A DNA stretch of 64,000 nt from Paenarthrobacter histidinolovorans (GCF_014647595.1 NZ_BMPM01000008.1:92767-156766), one strand, 5' to 3'. Positions 33,149 to 42,044 are shown, counted from the first letter of the stretch. Numbers and translations are program-made. The notes: a model not told the origin generated them from the letters alone.

Positions 33149-34636
33149 GTGGGGGTTTTTCACGTGCTCTTTCCTTTTCCGTTTGGCCAGGAGTGGACCT
33201 GGTTGCTGGGTGCGTGGGCCATCGTGGAAGTCGTCATGCGCATCGTCCTGCTGGGGATCATCCCCGGCAACCGGCGCCCCACAACCGCCATGGCCTGGCT
33301 TTTGGCGGTCTTCCTCATCCCATCAGTGGGGTTTGTGCTCTTCCTCCTCTTTGGCAATTTCAAACTTTCCCGGCGCAGGCGTGAACAGCAGGAAGAAGTC
33401 AACCGCCGCGTCCGCGCAGTGACCTCCGATCTGTCGGATCCCGTGAGCGTCTACTCCGGACCTGAGTGGGTGAAATCGGCCGGGGAACTCAACCACCGGC
33501 TGGGTTCACTGCCCATGGTGGATGGCAACAAGGTGGAACTGATCCCCGGTTACCAGGAATCCATCAAAGCCATGGCCGAAGCCGTCAGGGATGCCAAGAA
33601 CTACATCAACGCCGAGTTCTACATCATGAGCAGTGACTCCGTGACAGATGAGCTGCTCACTGAGATGGAAAAAGCGGCTGAGCGTGGCGTTACCGTAAGG
33701 CTCCTCTTCGACCACATCGGAACATTGCGGGTCAAGGGCTACCGTCGCCTCATCCGCAGGCTCAAGGCGGGCAAGATCCAGTGGAAGCGAATGCTGCCGC
33801 TGCTGCCCATCCACGGTCAATGGAGGCGCCCGGACCTGAGGAACCACCGGAAGATCATGGTGATCGACGGACAGGTCGCATTCACCGGTTCGCAGAACCT
33901 GATTGAGCCGTCCTACAACAACCCCAAGCACCACAAGGTGGGCCGCAAGTGGGTTGAGCTCATGTCCAGGCTTGAGGGTCCGATCGTGCCCACCCTCAAT
34001 GTGGTGTTCGCAACAGATTGGCTCAGCGAAACGGACGAGTCCTTGGAGGACCAGCTGCGCCTCCCGGCCTTGCCGTCCCCGGGGAAGGTCACCGCACAGG
34101 TTGTGCCCAGTGGCCCCGGGTTCGCTACGGAGAACAACCTGAGGCTCTTCAACACACTGATCTACTCGGCGCAGCACCGGATTTCGATCTGCAGCCCGTA
34201 CTTCGTTCCTGATGACTCGCTGCTGTACGCCATCACCACTGCAGCCCAGCGGGGGGTGGACGTGGAGTTGTTCGTCTCGGAGAAGGGCGACCAGTTCCTG
34301 GTGCACCACGCGCAGCGCTCCTACTACGAAGCATTGCTGCATGCAGGGGTGCGCATCTATCTCTACCGCGCGCCATACGTACTCCACGCCAAGCACTTCA
34401 CCATTGATGACGAGGTGGCGGTTCTCGGTTCCAGCAACATGGACATGCGCTCCTTCTCCCTCAACATGGAGGTCTCGGTGATGCTCCTGGGCTCCGAGAC
34501 CGTGAACCTTATGCGGGCCGTGGAGTCCACGTACCGCGAGGTATCCCGTGAGCTTATGCTGGACGACTGGATGGACCGGCCCCCGCTGGCCAAGTATGTG
34601 GATAACGTGGCCAGATTGACGGCAACGCTCCAGTAA
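33149..34636 (+). CDS. cls: Cardiolipin synthase, phospholipase-D type
   Basis: 495 residues if started at the GTG at 33149; a GTG at 33164 is also possible. Two N-terminal membrane helices (about 17-37 and 47-70) are followed by two HKD catalytic domains. The first is NHRKIMVIDG (His233, Lys235, Asp240), the second HAKHFTIDDEVAVLGSSNMD (about 414-433). It joins two phosphatidylglycerols (or PG with another lipid) into cardiolipin at the membrane. Length is normal for bacterial ClsA-like enzymes. It is a monocistronic plus-strand gene between pabC and pabB. Confidence 0.93.
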   Translation: MGVFHVLFPFPFGQEWTWLLGAWAIVEVVMRIVLLGIIPGNRRPTTAMAWLLAVFLIPSVGFVLFLLFGNFKLSRRRREQQEEVNRRVRAVTSDLSDPVSVYSGPEWVKSAGELNHRLGSLPMVDGNKVELIPGYQESIKAMAEAVRDAKNYINAEFYIMSSDSVTDELLTEMEKAAERGVTVRLLFDHIGTLRVKGYRRLIRRLKAGKIQWKRMLPLLPIHGQWRRPDLRNHRKIMVIDGQVAFTGSQNLIEPSYNNPKHHKVGRKWVELMSRLEGPIVPTLNVVFATDWLSETDESLEDQLRLPALPSPGKVTAQVVPSGPGFATENNLRLFNTLIYSAQHRISICSPYFVPDDSLLYAITTAAQRGVDVELFVSEKGDQFLVHHAQRSYYEALLHAGVRIYLYRAPYVLHAKHFTIDDEVAVLGSSNMDMRSFSLNMEVSVMLLGSETVNLMRAVESTYREVSRELMLDDWMDRPPLAKYVDNVARLTATLQ

Positions 34637-34650
34637 TCCTCAACAGGGAT

Positions 34651-36684
34651 TCAGTCGGGGAACCCGGTGCCAAGGGTGGAGAGCACACCGAAGGCCTTGG
34701 TCCGTATTTCCTCGTATTCGTCGTCGGCCACGGAGTCGGCAGTAATGGCCCCTCCTACGCCCAGCGACAGGGTGCGCCCGTTGTCGCCGTCGGGATTGAC
34801 CACCAGGGTGCGGATGACCACCGCGAGGTCGGTGGCGGCGTTCAGGGAGAAGTAGCCGATCGCGCCGGAGTAAATGCCGCGCGGCCCTGATTCGAGCTGG
34901 TCCAGGATGTCCATGGTGCTGATCTTGGGTGCCCCGGTCATGGACCCTGCCGGGAAGGCGGCCGCTACAGCTTCTGCCCGGGGAGCACCGGGTTTCAGAT
35001 GCGCGTCAATGGTGCTGACCATCTGGTGGACGGTGGCGTAGCTTTCGATGGCGCACAGCCTGCTCACTGTCACCGAACCGGGGATCGCGAAGTGGCTGAG
35101 ATCGTTGCGGAGCAGGTCCACGATCATGATGTTTTCGGCGCGGTCCTTCAGTGATGTCTCAAGGTCCTGCCGCAGGGCTGCGTCCGCGTCATGGTCGGCA
35201 GACCGGCCCCGGGTGCCCTTGATCGGCTCGGCGCGCATGCCGCCGTCGGACAGGATCCGCAGGAACCGTTCAGGTGAGGTGCTCGCTGTCTCCAGGTCCC
35301 CGAACCGCAGGTAACTGGCGAACGGGGCCGGGTTCCTGCGGCGCAGCGCAAGGTAGCTGCTCCACGCGTCGAAGTTCCCCGCGTCCGCTTCCAGGGTGGT
35401 GGTGAGGCAGATTTCGTAGGAGTTGCCCTCGCTGATTTGGTGCTGGGAGTCGGCGATTTTGCGTTTGTAGTCGGTGGCGGAATCACGGCTGGTGAATTCG
35501 GGAACAGTTCCCGAAGGTGCCGCTACGGCAGCGTTAACGCCAGTGGTGGCCCCGACGACGGCGGAACGCGCCTCGCGCAGCCACTCGTCCGCGTCGGGGG
35601 CGTCCAAGGCAAGCAGCCAGACTGTTTGCTCGCGGTGGTCCAGCACCACGGCCCGCCCTGCGAAGAGGAGTGCGGCGTCCGGGGTTGCCGACCGGACATC
35701 GTTGCCGCCGGTTTCGCGTTTGAGTTCGTACCCGAGGTATCCAAGCCAGCCAAGGGTGAATTGGCCGTCGTATCCACGGGGCGCGCGGACGGCACGCCTG
35801 CCCCAGACGGAGTCCAGCCACCGGAAGAAGGGGCCTGGGGTGGTTACTGAGGCTGACCCTGCCGTAACGGTGGTGACTCCGGAACGGTGCGATACCGCCT
35901 GGCCGAACGTACCGCCGTCGTCGGCCAGGATGCTGAAGCGGCTGCGGGCCGCGGCTTGGGAGCGGCCGGCCACGGCGGCTGCGTTGGAGGAGTCAAGCCA
36001 CACGGCGTTCTTTGAGTGCCCGTAGAGGGTTTCAAAGAGGTGCGCGGCGTCCGGGGCCCCCTCCAGGCGTTCGGACCGCAGTTGCAGCCCGCGTCGTGCG
36101 CTCAGTTCCGGGGAGAGGATGGCTGCAAGCGCCGGCAGGTACATGAGTGCCTGCAGGACGTGGTCGGGCGCGCTGCCGTTGGCGGAATTTTGAACGTGGA
36201 TGTCGGCGTCGGCGATCACGGAGTCGTCCGACAACCACTCTTCTTCCTGGGCAGCCCAGGTGTCCCAGTACGGTTCGTAGGTGCTTCCGTCGCGTGTCAG
36301 GGCCCGACGACGGCGATCGTCGCCGTCCGCTTCCACCCACACCACCGCGTCCAGCAGGGGACGGGCGGCGTCTGCGGCGGATCCCACGCCCTCCACGATG
36401 ACTATTTCAGCCGGCAGCGTGACGTTCAACCCGCCGTCGTAATGCCGTTCCCAGTCCCAGCTGACCCATTCGGCGGCCGATCCCTGGCTGAGCGGGGTGA
36501 GGACGGTGGCCACGTAGCGCTCGATGCCGGTACGCAGGCCGTTCCATCCCGGATAGATGTCCTCGAGGTGGAAGAGCGAAACTTTGTGGTGTTGCCGGAG
36601 CCGAGCCGCGAGCTCGACGGCCAGTGTGGTTTTGCCTGCGCCGGACCTGCCGTCAACAGCGATGATCACGGGTGCAGGGGTCAT
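34651..36684 (-). CDS. pabB: P-loop kinase-like domain fused to aminodeoxychorismate synthase component I
   Basis: 677 residues from the ATG at 36682-36684. Residues 1 to about 200 form a uridine-kinase-like P-loop domain (VDGRSGAGKTTLAVELAARL, 10-29, then FHLEDIYPGWNGLR and EIVIVEGVGSA). The rest is chorismate-binding: GNSYEICLTTTLEAD, YLRFGDLETASTSPERFLR, PIKGTRGR (its Lys marks PabB rather than TrpE), AENIMIVDLLRNDLSHFA, and SMTGAPKISTMDILDQLE. PabB makes 4-amino-4-deoxychorismate from chorismate and glutamine-derived ammonia. The PabA partner is not in the window. The kinase-PabB fusion is unusual; what the kinase part does is unknown. It overlaps the phosphatase gene by 4 nt. Confidence 0.88.
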   Translation of the reverse strand: MTPAPVIIAVDGRSGAGKTTLAVELAARLRQHHKVSLFHLEDIYPGWNGLRTGIERYVATVLTPLSQGSAAEWVSWDWERHYDGGLNVTLPAEIVIVEGVGSAADAARPLLDAVVWVEADGDDRRRRALTRDGSTYEPYWDTWAAQEEEWLSDDSVIADADIHVQNSANGSAPDHVLQALMYLPALAAILSPELSARRGLQLRSERLEGAPDAAHLFETLYGHSKNAVWLDSSNAAAVAGRSQAAARSRFSILADDGGTFGQAVSHRSGVTTVTAGSASVTTPGPFFRWLDSVWGRRAVRAPRGYDGQFTLGWLGYLGYELKRETGGNDVRSATPDAALLFAGRAVVLDHREQTVWLLALDAPDADEWLREARSAVVGATTGVNAAVAAPSGTVPEFTSRDSATDYKRKIADSQHQISEGNSYEICLTTTLEADAGNFDAWSSYLALRRRNPAPFASYLRFGDLETASTSPERFLRILSDGGMRAEPIKGTRGRSADHDADAALRQDLETSLKDRAENIMIVDLLRNDLSHFAIPGSVTVSRLCAIESYATVHQMVSTIDAHLKPGAPRAEAVAAAFPAGSMTGAPKISTMDILDQLESGPRGIYSGAIGYFSLNAATDLAVVIRTLVVNPDGDNGRTLSLGVGGAITADSVADDEYEEIRTKAFGVLSTLGTGFPD

Positions 36685-37241
36685 GTCATAGAGGTTACCT
36701 GCTGGTGCTCCTGGCCTGCTTCGGTGTCTGCGGAGGCGATGGCTGCTTTGACGTGTTCCACGATTCCCGGGATGGCCGATTTGATGAGCGTCCAGGTGTT
36801 GTCGAAGTCCGTGTGCCCGCCGTACCACGGGTCTTCGATGCCGAGATCCAGGGAGCTGCGTCCCGCCATCCGGGGGTCGAAGCTTCGCAGCATACGGACC
36901 TTTTCCAGTGCGGCGCGGTCTGGGGCGCCTTCCTGGAGCCAGCCGAAGTGGTCGACGTCCAGGGCCAGGATCAGGTCCCGCCCGGCGAACCATTCGTGCT
37001 GCCATTCCCGGGCCACGTGGTCCTCGGAGGCGATGTGCTGGGCTGTCAGGACGCGGGCGGCGCGTGGGTCGATGGGGTGGCCGACCTCGTAGCCCGTAGT
37101 GCCCGCTGAGTCGACCACTACAAGCTTGCCGAGCCCTTCCGCGGTGAAGGCTTCGGCCAGCATGAGCGCTGCCATGGGCGAGCGGCAGATGTTACCGGTG
37201 CAGACCGTAATGATGCGGTATGGGCTCGTCGTTGAGTACAT
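36681..37241 (-). CDS. Low-molecular-weight protein-tyrosine phosphatase
   Basis: 186 residues. The phosphate loop VCTGNICRSPMA (13-24, nucleophile Cys14, Arg20) is at the N-terminus as the family requires. The general-acid Asp lies in GIEDPWYGG. The length, slightly above the usual 150-160, comes from a C-terminal helix and tail. It probably dephosphorylates protein tyrosines. The 4-nt overlap with the pabB fusion makes the two co-transcribed, for no obvious reason. Confidence 0.9.
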   Translation of the reverse strand: MYSTTSPYRIITVCTGNICRSPMAALMLAEAFTAEGLGKLVVVDSAGTTGYEVGHPIDPRAARVLTAQHIASEDHVAREWQHEWFAGRDLILALDVDHFGWLQEGAPDRAALEKVRMLRSFDPRMAGRSSLDLGIEDPWYGGHTDFDNTWTLIKSAIPGIVEHVKAAIASADTEAGQEHQQVTSMT

Positions 37242-37347
37242 GCAGCAAGCATGGTTGATGGCACCCCCTCTTGGCTAGGGGCAACTTCACAAGGGAGTCA
37301 CTTTTGCTGTCAAAGCTGTCACAGCGGTAGGTGCTGCGCCCCTTCCA

Positions 37348-37953
37348 TCAGGCGGTGGCGGCTGTTGGGGCTTCGGCCGCAAGTGCTGCTGCGGCGAGAA
37401 AAACGGTGCGGACGACGGCGGCGCGTCGCCTTTGGATGCGGCCGGGGTCGTTGCCGGCCATGAGTCCGTCCAAGGCCGGCAACACGGGGGCGGAATCGCA
37501 GAGGCTGACAATGGTGATGAGGAGGTCTCCGGCGTCTTCCCGGGAGATTCCGGGCAGGGCCGCGATGGTGCTGTTGACCTTCGACGCGCAGTTGGCCATG
37601 CGTTTTGGCAGGCCGACTACATCGGATCCCCGCTCGAGGCCTTCCCAGAACAGCAGTCGTGGCGCCGTGGCGTCTTCCTGGTGGTGGTCAAAGAGCCGCC
37701 CGGCGTAGTCCGCCATGGCTTCCGGCCCGTTGCCCTCGATGGGTACTTCATCCATGAGGGAGCTCAGGGCCGCCACAATCACGGCGTCGAACAGTCCGTT
37801 TTTGTTGCCGAAGTACTGGTAGATCCGCTCTTTGTTGACCCCGGCCTCGGATGCGATCCTGTCGATGCGGGCACCGGCCAGCCCGCGCGTGCAGAACTCG
37901 GACGTTGCCGCTTCCAACAGCAGCGCCTTGGTTCGTTCTGTGTCCCATGCCAT
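37348..37953 (-). CDS. TetR-family transcriptional regulator
   Basis: 201 residues. N-terminal TetR HTH: ERTKALLLEAATSEFCTRGL, AGARIDRIASEAGVNKERIYQYFGNK (about 6-50, in pieces), then a ligand-binding helical domain ending in an Ala-rich tail. It is divergent from the small membrane protein gene at 38053. Two matching CAACTA-type palindromes lie between them, one 20 bp before this start, so it probably represses itself and that neighbour. The effector is unknown. Confidence 0.9.
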   Translation of the reverse strand: MAWDTERTKALLLEAATSEFCTRGLAGARIDRIASEAGVNKERIYQYFGNKNGLFDAVIVAALSSLMDEVPIEGNGPEAMADYAGRLFDHHQEDATAPRLLFWEGLERGSDVVGLPKRMANCASKVNSTIAALPGISREDAGDLLITIVSLCDSAPVLPALDGLMAGNDPGRIQRRRAAVVRTVFLAAAALAAEAPTAATA

Positions 37954-37973
37954 GGGGTCATATTAGCAGTTTC

Positions 37974-37987
37974 CAACTAAGTAGTTG
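37974..37987. promoter_or_regulatory. TetR operator 1 (CAACTA-N2-TAGTTG)
   Basis: CAACTAAGTAGTTG is a 6+2+6 palindrome. It is followed by TAATTG, and the whole stretch 37973-37993 is mirrored by 38024-38044. It sits 21 bp before the tetR start. Confidence 0.7.
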
Positions 37988-38029
37988 TAATTGTGGGGAG
38001 GTCCGGCTATGGTGATCTCAAGTCAATTA

Positions 38030-38043
38030 CAACTATCTGGTTG
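38030..38043. promoter_or_regulatory. TetR operator 2 (CAACTA-N2-TGGTTG)
   Basis: CAACTATCTGGTTG has one mismatch from a perfect palindrome. It is preceded by CAATTA and lies 10 bp before the start of the membrane protein gene, overlapping its leader. The pair, 56 bp apart, suits divergent repression. Confidence 0.65.
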
Positions 38044-38052
38044 GAGAATCTG

Positions 38053-38370
38053 ATGACGACCGACATCGCCGCTGAATCAACTGCCCCCACCGTCCCGGTC
38101 CCGGCAGCAGCCCGCCCGCAGGGACCCTCCGTTCACATGCGGGCGCTCATTACCTGGATCGCCATATTCCCGCTTGTTTCTGTCGGGATGCTGCTGCTCG
38201 GCCCGATCATGGAGCCCTGGCATCCGGTTCTGCGCGCACTCCTGCTGACCGCATTCGTTGTCCCCACGGCTGTCTACCTGGTGGTGCCGCGCCTCATGGC
38301 CGGCCATGGAGCCCTGTCCCGCAAGGCTGTGGAGCGCTCCGCCCGGCGCTCAGCCCGCAAGTCCGCTTAA
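38053..38370 (+). CDS. Small two-helix membrane protein, TetR-controlled
   Basis: 105 residues from the ATG at 38053 behind TTGGAGAATCTG (MTTDIAAESTAPTVPVPAAA). A Pro/Ala-rich start is followed by two hydrophobic helices, MRALITWIAIFPLVSVGMLL and the region LRALLLTAFVVPTAVYLVVP, and a basic tail. Proteins of this form are often annotated only as hypothetical in Arthrobacter. It is divergent from the TetR gene with an operator in its leader, so it is likely the target of that regulator. Function is unknown. Confidence 0.8.
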   Translation: MTTDIAAESTAPTVPVPAAARPQGPSVHMRALITWIAIFPLVSVGMLLLGPIMEPWHPVLRALLLTAFVVPTAVYLVVPRLMAGHGALSRKAVERSARRSARKSA

Positions 38371-38381
38371 CCCAACCAGGT

Positions 38382-38425
38382 CGCAGATCAGGTCGTTCCC
38401 AGCGCTGGGAACGACCTGATCTGCG
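38382..38425. terminator. 44-nt perfect palindrome between convergent genes
   Basis: CGCAGATCAGGTCGTTCCCA followed by GC and the exact mirror strand: 22 + 22 nt with no unpaired loop. It lies 11 bp after the small membrane protein gene and 24 bp after the rbsK stop, so it probably terminates both. Confidence 0.78.
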
Positions 38426-38449
38426 ATCTGCTTGGGTGGGGAGGCTGGG

Positions 38450-39415
38450 TTAGGACGTGCGCGCAGCCTCGACTTCTTCGCGGCTCGCATACGCGGCCTG
38501 CGTGCCCTTCTTCGTTGCGGCCAAAGCAGCAGCCACCGAGGCAAAGGATGCGGCATCGGCCAGGGATTCTCCGGCCGCCAAACGTGCAGCGACAGCACCC
38601 GTGAACGCATCTCCTGCACCCGTGGTGTCCACGGCGTCCACCCGGGTGGGGGAGATGCGCGTGATCTGCTCCTCCGTTCCACGGGCGAGCGAGTCCAGAA
38701 CCACGGAACCTTGGGCGCCGAGAGTCACCAGCACCCGCTGCAAACCCCGGTCCGCGAACTGGTCCCGGACCGGCTCCCACGCCTCAGCTTCGGCGGCGGC
38801 ATCGGGAATATCAGCCTCGGAGCCCAGGAACAGTGCGGCTTCGTGCGCATTCACCAGCAGAACGTCACTCAAACTGGCCAAAACCTCGGGCACCTCAGCG
38901 TACGGCGAGAGGTTCAACAGAACTGTTGCCGCGGCGTCGTGCCCTGCTTGGGCGGCGGCCACGACGGTATCGATCCCCACCTCCAGGCACAGGCAGACCA
39001 CGGCGGCGTTGCGGAAGGCGTCAGCCTCCACGTCCGATGGCTTCAGGGTGCCGTTGGCTCCGGCCGAGATGATGATGCTGTTCTCGCCGCCCGCGTCCAC
39101 GGAAATGACGGCGACGCCGGTAACTGCGTCGGAGCGTCGGACGCGGGAAACATCCACGCCCGCATTGGCCGTGGAGTCCAAAAGCATGGTGCCGTTGGAG
39201 TCGTCGCCCACAGCGCCGATCAGGCTGACCTGGCCGCCGAGCTTGCTTGCGGCCACCGCCTGGTTGGCGCTCTTGCCACCTGGGTTCACCGCGAAGCCGT
39301 TGCCATGCACCGTCTCGCCGGGGTTGGGGAGGCGGTCGGTGTAGATGGTGAGGTCGGCGTTCAGGGAGCCGACGACGACGATCCCCGCCTTGGGCGCGTT
39401 GCTGCCGTTGCTCAT
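38450..39415 (-). CDS. rbsK: Ribokinase of the uridine operon
   Basis: 321 residues. PfkB family: VVGSLNADLTIYTDRLPNPG (15-34), NPGGKSANQAVAASKLG (about 43-59) and the C-terminal anion-hole motif DTTGAGDAFTGAVAARL. It phosphorylates D-ribose released by the nucleoside hydrolase to ribose 5-phosphate. Its ATG overlaps the stop of the MFS gene by 4 nt. The order hydrolase-transporter-ribokinase with divergent LacI regulator is the Corynebacterium glutamicum uridine operon (uriR-rbsK1-uriT-uriH) with altered gene order. Confidence 0.9.
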   Translation of the reverse strand: MSNGSNAPKAGIVVVGSLNADLTIYTDRLPNPGETVHGNGFAVNPGGKSANQAVAASKLGGQVSLIGAVGDDSNGTMLLDSTANAGVDVSRVRRSDAVTGVAVISVDAGGENSIIISAGANGTLKPSDVEADAFRNAAVVCLCLEVGIDTVVAAAQAGHDAAATVLLNLSPYAEVPEVLASLSDVLLVNAHEAALFLGSEADIPDAAAEAEAWEPVRDQFADRGLQRVLVTLGAQGSVVLDSLARGTEEQITRISPTRVDAVDTTGAGDAFTGAVAARLAAGESLADAASFASVAAALAATKKGTQAAYASREEVEAARTS

Positions 39416-40854
39416 GCGGTCACCGCAGCTTCGTCGGCCACTTCTGCGTCCACCGGCTTGGGAATCAGGAGCGAGGCGGCGAAGGCAGCGAGCGTGATGG
39501 CGAGGCCCACCACGACAACCGTCAGGTAGGAAGCCTTGGTGTCGTTGAGCGAGGCTGTGGCCACGAGCACGGCCGGCAGGACCAGGAAGCTGAGCCCGGC
39601 GCCAAGGTTGAACGCTCCGGCGTTCATGCCCGGGAGGAAGCCGGGGTTGCCTTGCGGCGAAAGGACCACGCCCAGTCCGTTCAGCATGATGTTGACGGTA
39701 CCGGCGTACATGATGCCCAGCAGGGCCGTGCCCAGGATCATCATGGGCAGGTTGTTGAGGCCGAAGAACGCGATGATGGCCAGTGCCACGAGGCTGCCGA
39801 CCAGGCCGATGCGCAGGACCTTCGTGTAGCCCAGGATCGGCGCGAGGCGGCCACTGATCGGGCCGAAAATCCAACCCAGCAGCGCATACGGCGTCAGGAT
39901 CATGAGCGACATCTCCGTGGGTCCGACACCGAAGCCCGGATCAGCAGCTTGGACGTAGGCCGGGACGATGCCGTTGATGACCGCGAAGATACCGGTCATG
40001 GTGAGGGTGGTGGTCAGCAGCGGTGCCCACGTGGAGCGCTGGCGCAGGTGCACGGTTTCCACCATGGGCTGCTTGGCGCGCTTCTCGACAGTCCAGAATG
40101 CAAAGAACGCGACGGCGGCAATCACCGTCAGGCTGATGGCCAGGGTCAACGTGCCGGAATCGAAGGCCGTGGCCAGCTTGGAGCCTTCGTTCAGTGCCGT
40201 CAGCAGTGCGCCCACGGCGATCACAATGAAGAAGACGCCCAACCAGTCCATGGTGGTGCCGGCTGCGGGCTTGCTCTCGCCGGCCAGGACGGCGATGAGG
40301 ACCGTGGCCACCACAGCCAGAGCCACCATGAGCCAGAAGATGCTGCGGAAGCCGAAGTTCTCAGCGAAGTAGCCTCCGACAAAAGAGTCGACGCCGGCCA
40401 CGCCGCCGTTGACAGCCGTGATCAAGCCCATGAGCGTGCCGTACTTGCGCGGGTTGCTGACCGCGGAGCGAAGCATGATCAGGCACAGCGGGACCGTGGG
40501 CCCACTGACGCCCTGGATGATGCGGCCCACGAAGAGCCACGTTACGTCCGGTGCCATCGCGGCGATGACGGATCCGACGGCCATGAGGAGCATCATGCCC
40601 ACCAGGATCTTCTTGCGGCCAACGATGTCGCTGAGACGCGGCAGGAAGAGCGAGAACAGGGCGGCGGCTGTGAAGAACCAGGTCTGGGACAGGCCGATGG
40701 TGGCCTGGTCAGTGTTGAGTTCGTTGCCCATGGTGACCAGGGCCGGACTGAGCATGGAGGCGTTGAGCTGGAAAGCCACGCAGGCTGCCAGCAGGGCGAC
40801 CATGAGCGCGGTGACGTTGCCGCGGGAGGACTTTGTTTCAGTGAGCGTGGACAT
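39412..40854 (-). CDS. uriT: MFS transporter, uridine/nucleoside uptake (UriT-like)
   Basis: 480 residues, 14-helix DHA2-like MFS layout. Marks: LNASMLSPALVTMGNELNTD (about 30-49), FLPRLSDIVGRKKILVGMML (motif A) and GRIIQGVSGPTVPLCLIMLR. It overlaps both neighbours, so it belongs to the nucleoside operon. Assignment to uridine import is from context (nucleoside hydrolase, ribokinase and the C. glutamicum operon), not from the transporter sequence itself. Confidence 0.83.
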   Translation of the reverse strand: MSTLTETKSSRGNVTALMVALLAACVAFQLNASMLSPALVTMGNELNTDQATIGLSQTWFFTAAALFSLFLPRLSDIVGRKKILVGMMLLMAVGSVIAAMAPDVTWLFVGRIIQGVSGPTVPLCLIMLRSAVSNPRKYGTLMGLITAVNGGVAGVDSFVGGYFAENFGFRSIFWLMVALAVVATVLIAVLAGESKPAAGTTMDWLGVFFIVIAVGALLTALNEGSKLATAFDSGTLTLAISLTVIAAVAFFAFWTVEKRAKQPMVETVHLRQRSTWAPLLTTTLTMTGIFAVINGIVPAYVQAADPGFGVGPTEMSLMILTPYALLGWIFGPISGRLAPILGYTKVLRIGLVGSLVALAIIAFFGLNNLPMMILGTALLGIMYAGTVNIMLNGLGVVLSPQGNPGFLPGMNAGAFNLGAGLSFLVLPAVLVATASLNDTKASYLTVVVVGLAITLAAFAASLLIPKPVDAEVADEAAVTA

Positions 40855-41870
40855 CAGTTGGACTCTCCTGCCAGGACCGTTTCGGCAACTGCGGTGGCGT
40901 CAGCGCCGCCGTCGAGCGTTGGTTCGCCGATCCGTTGGATCGCATCGGTGACCAGATCCCAGAACTTCTTGTGGTCCAGGTCCACGGCGACGGACGTGTG
41001 GCAGTCCTCCGGAGCGGGCGCGCGGAAGTCGGCCACGGTCATGCCGAGGGTGAGCTTGCCCTGGAGTTCGATGTCCACGGGGACTTTGCGGGTGGTCATG
41101 ACGGTGGGGTCGATGACGTAGGCGACGGCGCAGGGGTCGTGGACCGGCGGGAAGTCGAAGCCCTGGGCGTCCTTGTAGGTCTTCTTGAAGAATTCCATGA
41201 GTTCCAGGACGAACTTGGCCGGCTTGGTGCCGATGGCTGCGATGTTGTCGACTACCTCGTCCGTGGCCAGAGCCTGGTGTGTGAGGTCGAGGCCCACCAT
41301 GACCACGGGCCACTTTTCGTTGAACACGATGTGCGCGGCTTCCGGGTCGATGATGATGTTGAACTCCGCCACCGCGCTCCAGTTGCCCACGTGGTAGCCG
41401 CCGCCCATGAGGACAACTTCCTTCACTCGCTCCACGATGCGTGGTTCTTTGCGGGCGGCCATGGCGATGTTGGTGAGGCCCGCCGTGGGGACCAAGGTGA
41501 CCGTGCCCGGCTCGTGCGCCATGACGGTGTCAATGATGAGGTCGACGGCGTGACGCGGGTCGAGCTCGATTGCGGACTCAGGCTGCTCGGGGCCATCCAT
41601 GCCGGAATCGCCGTGGATGCTGGGGGCGGTTTCGATGGTGCGGACCAAGGGGCGGTCGCAGCCGGCGGCGAACGGGACGCCGGTGATGCCTGCGATGGTG
41701 GCTACCGAGAGTGCGTTGCGGGTGACTTTCTCCAGCGTCTGGTTGCCCACCACGGTGGTCACGGCGAGCAATTCGATGTCCGGGTTGCCGTGCGCCAGCA
41801 GCATTGCCACTGCGTCGTCATGGCCGGGGTCGCAGTCAAGAATGATCTTCTTGCGTGTGTTGGATTCCAC
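40854..41870 (-). CDS. uriH: Nucleoside hydrolase (pyrimidine/uridine type)
   Basis: 338 residues from the GTG at 41868-41870, placed 6 nt after GGAG. A GTG 12 nt earlier is in frame but lacks a ribosome site. The N-terminal IILDCDPGHDDAVAMLLAHG carries the Ca2+-binding DxDxxxDD signature of the IU-nucleoside hydrolase family. VLMGGGYHVGN, AEFNIIIDPEAAHIVF and HDPCAVAYVIDP are the other active-site segments, with a C-terminal conserved Asp/His. It splits uridine (and related nucleosides) into base and ribose. First gene of the operon, with operators 94-130 bp upstream. Confidence 0.92.
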   Translation of the reverse strand: MESNTRKKIILDCDPGHDDAVAMLLAHGNPDIELLAVTTVVGNQTLEKVTRNALSVATIAGITGVPFAAGCDRPLVRTIETAPSIHGDSGMDGPEQPESAIELDPRHAVDLIIDTVMAHEPGTVTLVPTAGLTNIAMAARKEPRIVERVKEVVLMGGGYHVGNWSAVAEFNIIIDPEAAHIVFNEKWPVVMVGLDLTHQALATDEVVDNIAAIGTKPAKFVLELMEFFKKTYKDAQGFDFPPVHDPCAVAYVIDPTVMTTRKVPVDIELQGKLTLGMTVADFRAPAPEDCHTSVAVDLDHKKFWDLVTDAIQRIGEPTLDGGADATAVAETVLAGESN

Positions 41871-41963
41871 GTTTCTCTCCACGTCATTGGGGCCTGCCTG
41901 GAACTGACCCCGGGCAGGGCGATAAGCATTCAGGGTGATTTTGGCATTGCTTCGGCCGTTGCG

Positions 41964-41998
41964 TCAAACGCTTAACGTGAAGTGCGTCAAGCGCTTGA
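41964..41998. promoter_or_regulatory. Twin LacI-type operators between uriH and uriR
   Basis: A perfect palindrome TCAAGCGCTTGA (41987-41998) and an imperfect one TCAAACGCTTAA (41964-41975) lie 23 bp apart centre to centre, about two helical turns. The central CG and flanking CAARCGCTT fit LacI/GalR-family operators. Most likely bound by UriR to repress both directions until nucleoside or its product is present. Confidence 0.82.
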
Positions 41999-42044
41999 TG
42001 CCTTGCCGCAGGTCAGGACGGTGCAACAACGCTACGATCGATGC

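Noticed and set aside
36685..37005. 107-codon N-terminal extension of the kinase-PabB fusion
   Set aside because: It overlaps the tyrosine phosphatase coding sequence out of frame and is Arg/Pro/Gly-rich; the ATG at 36684 gives a proper P-loop start.
39652..41121. Long plus-strand open frame opposite uriT and uriH
   Set aside because: Composition is extreme in His, Gln, Asp and Arg, typical of antisense frames of membrane proteins; the minus strand is clearly coding.
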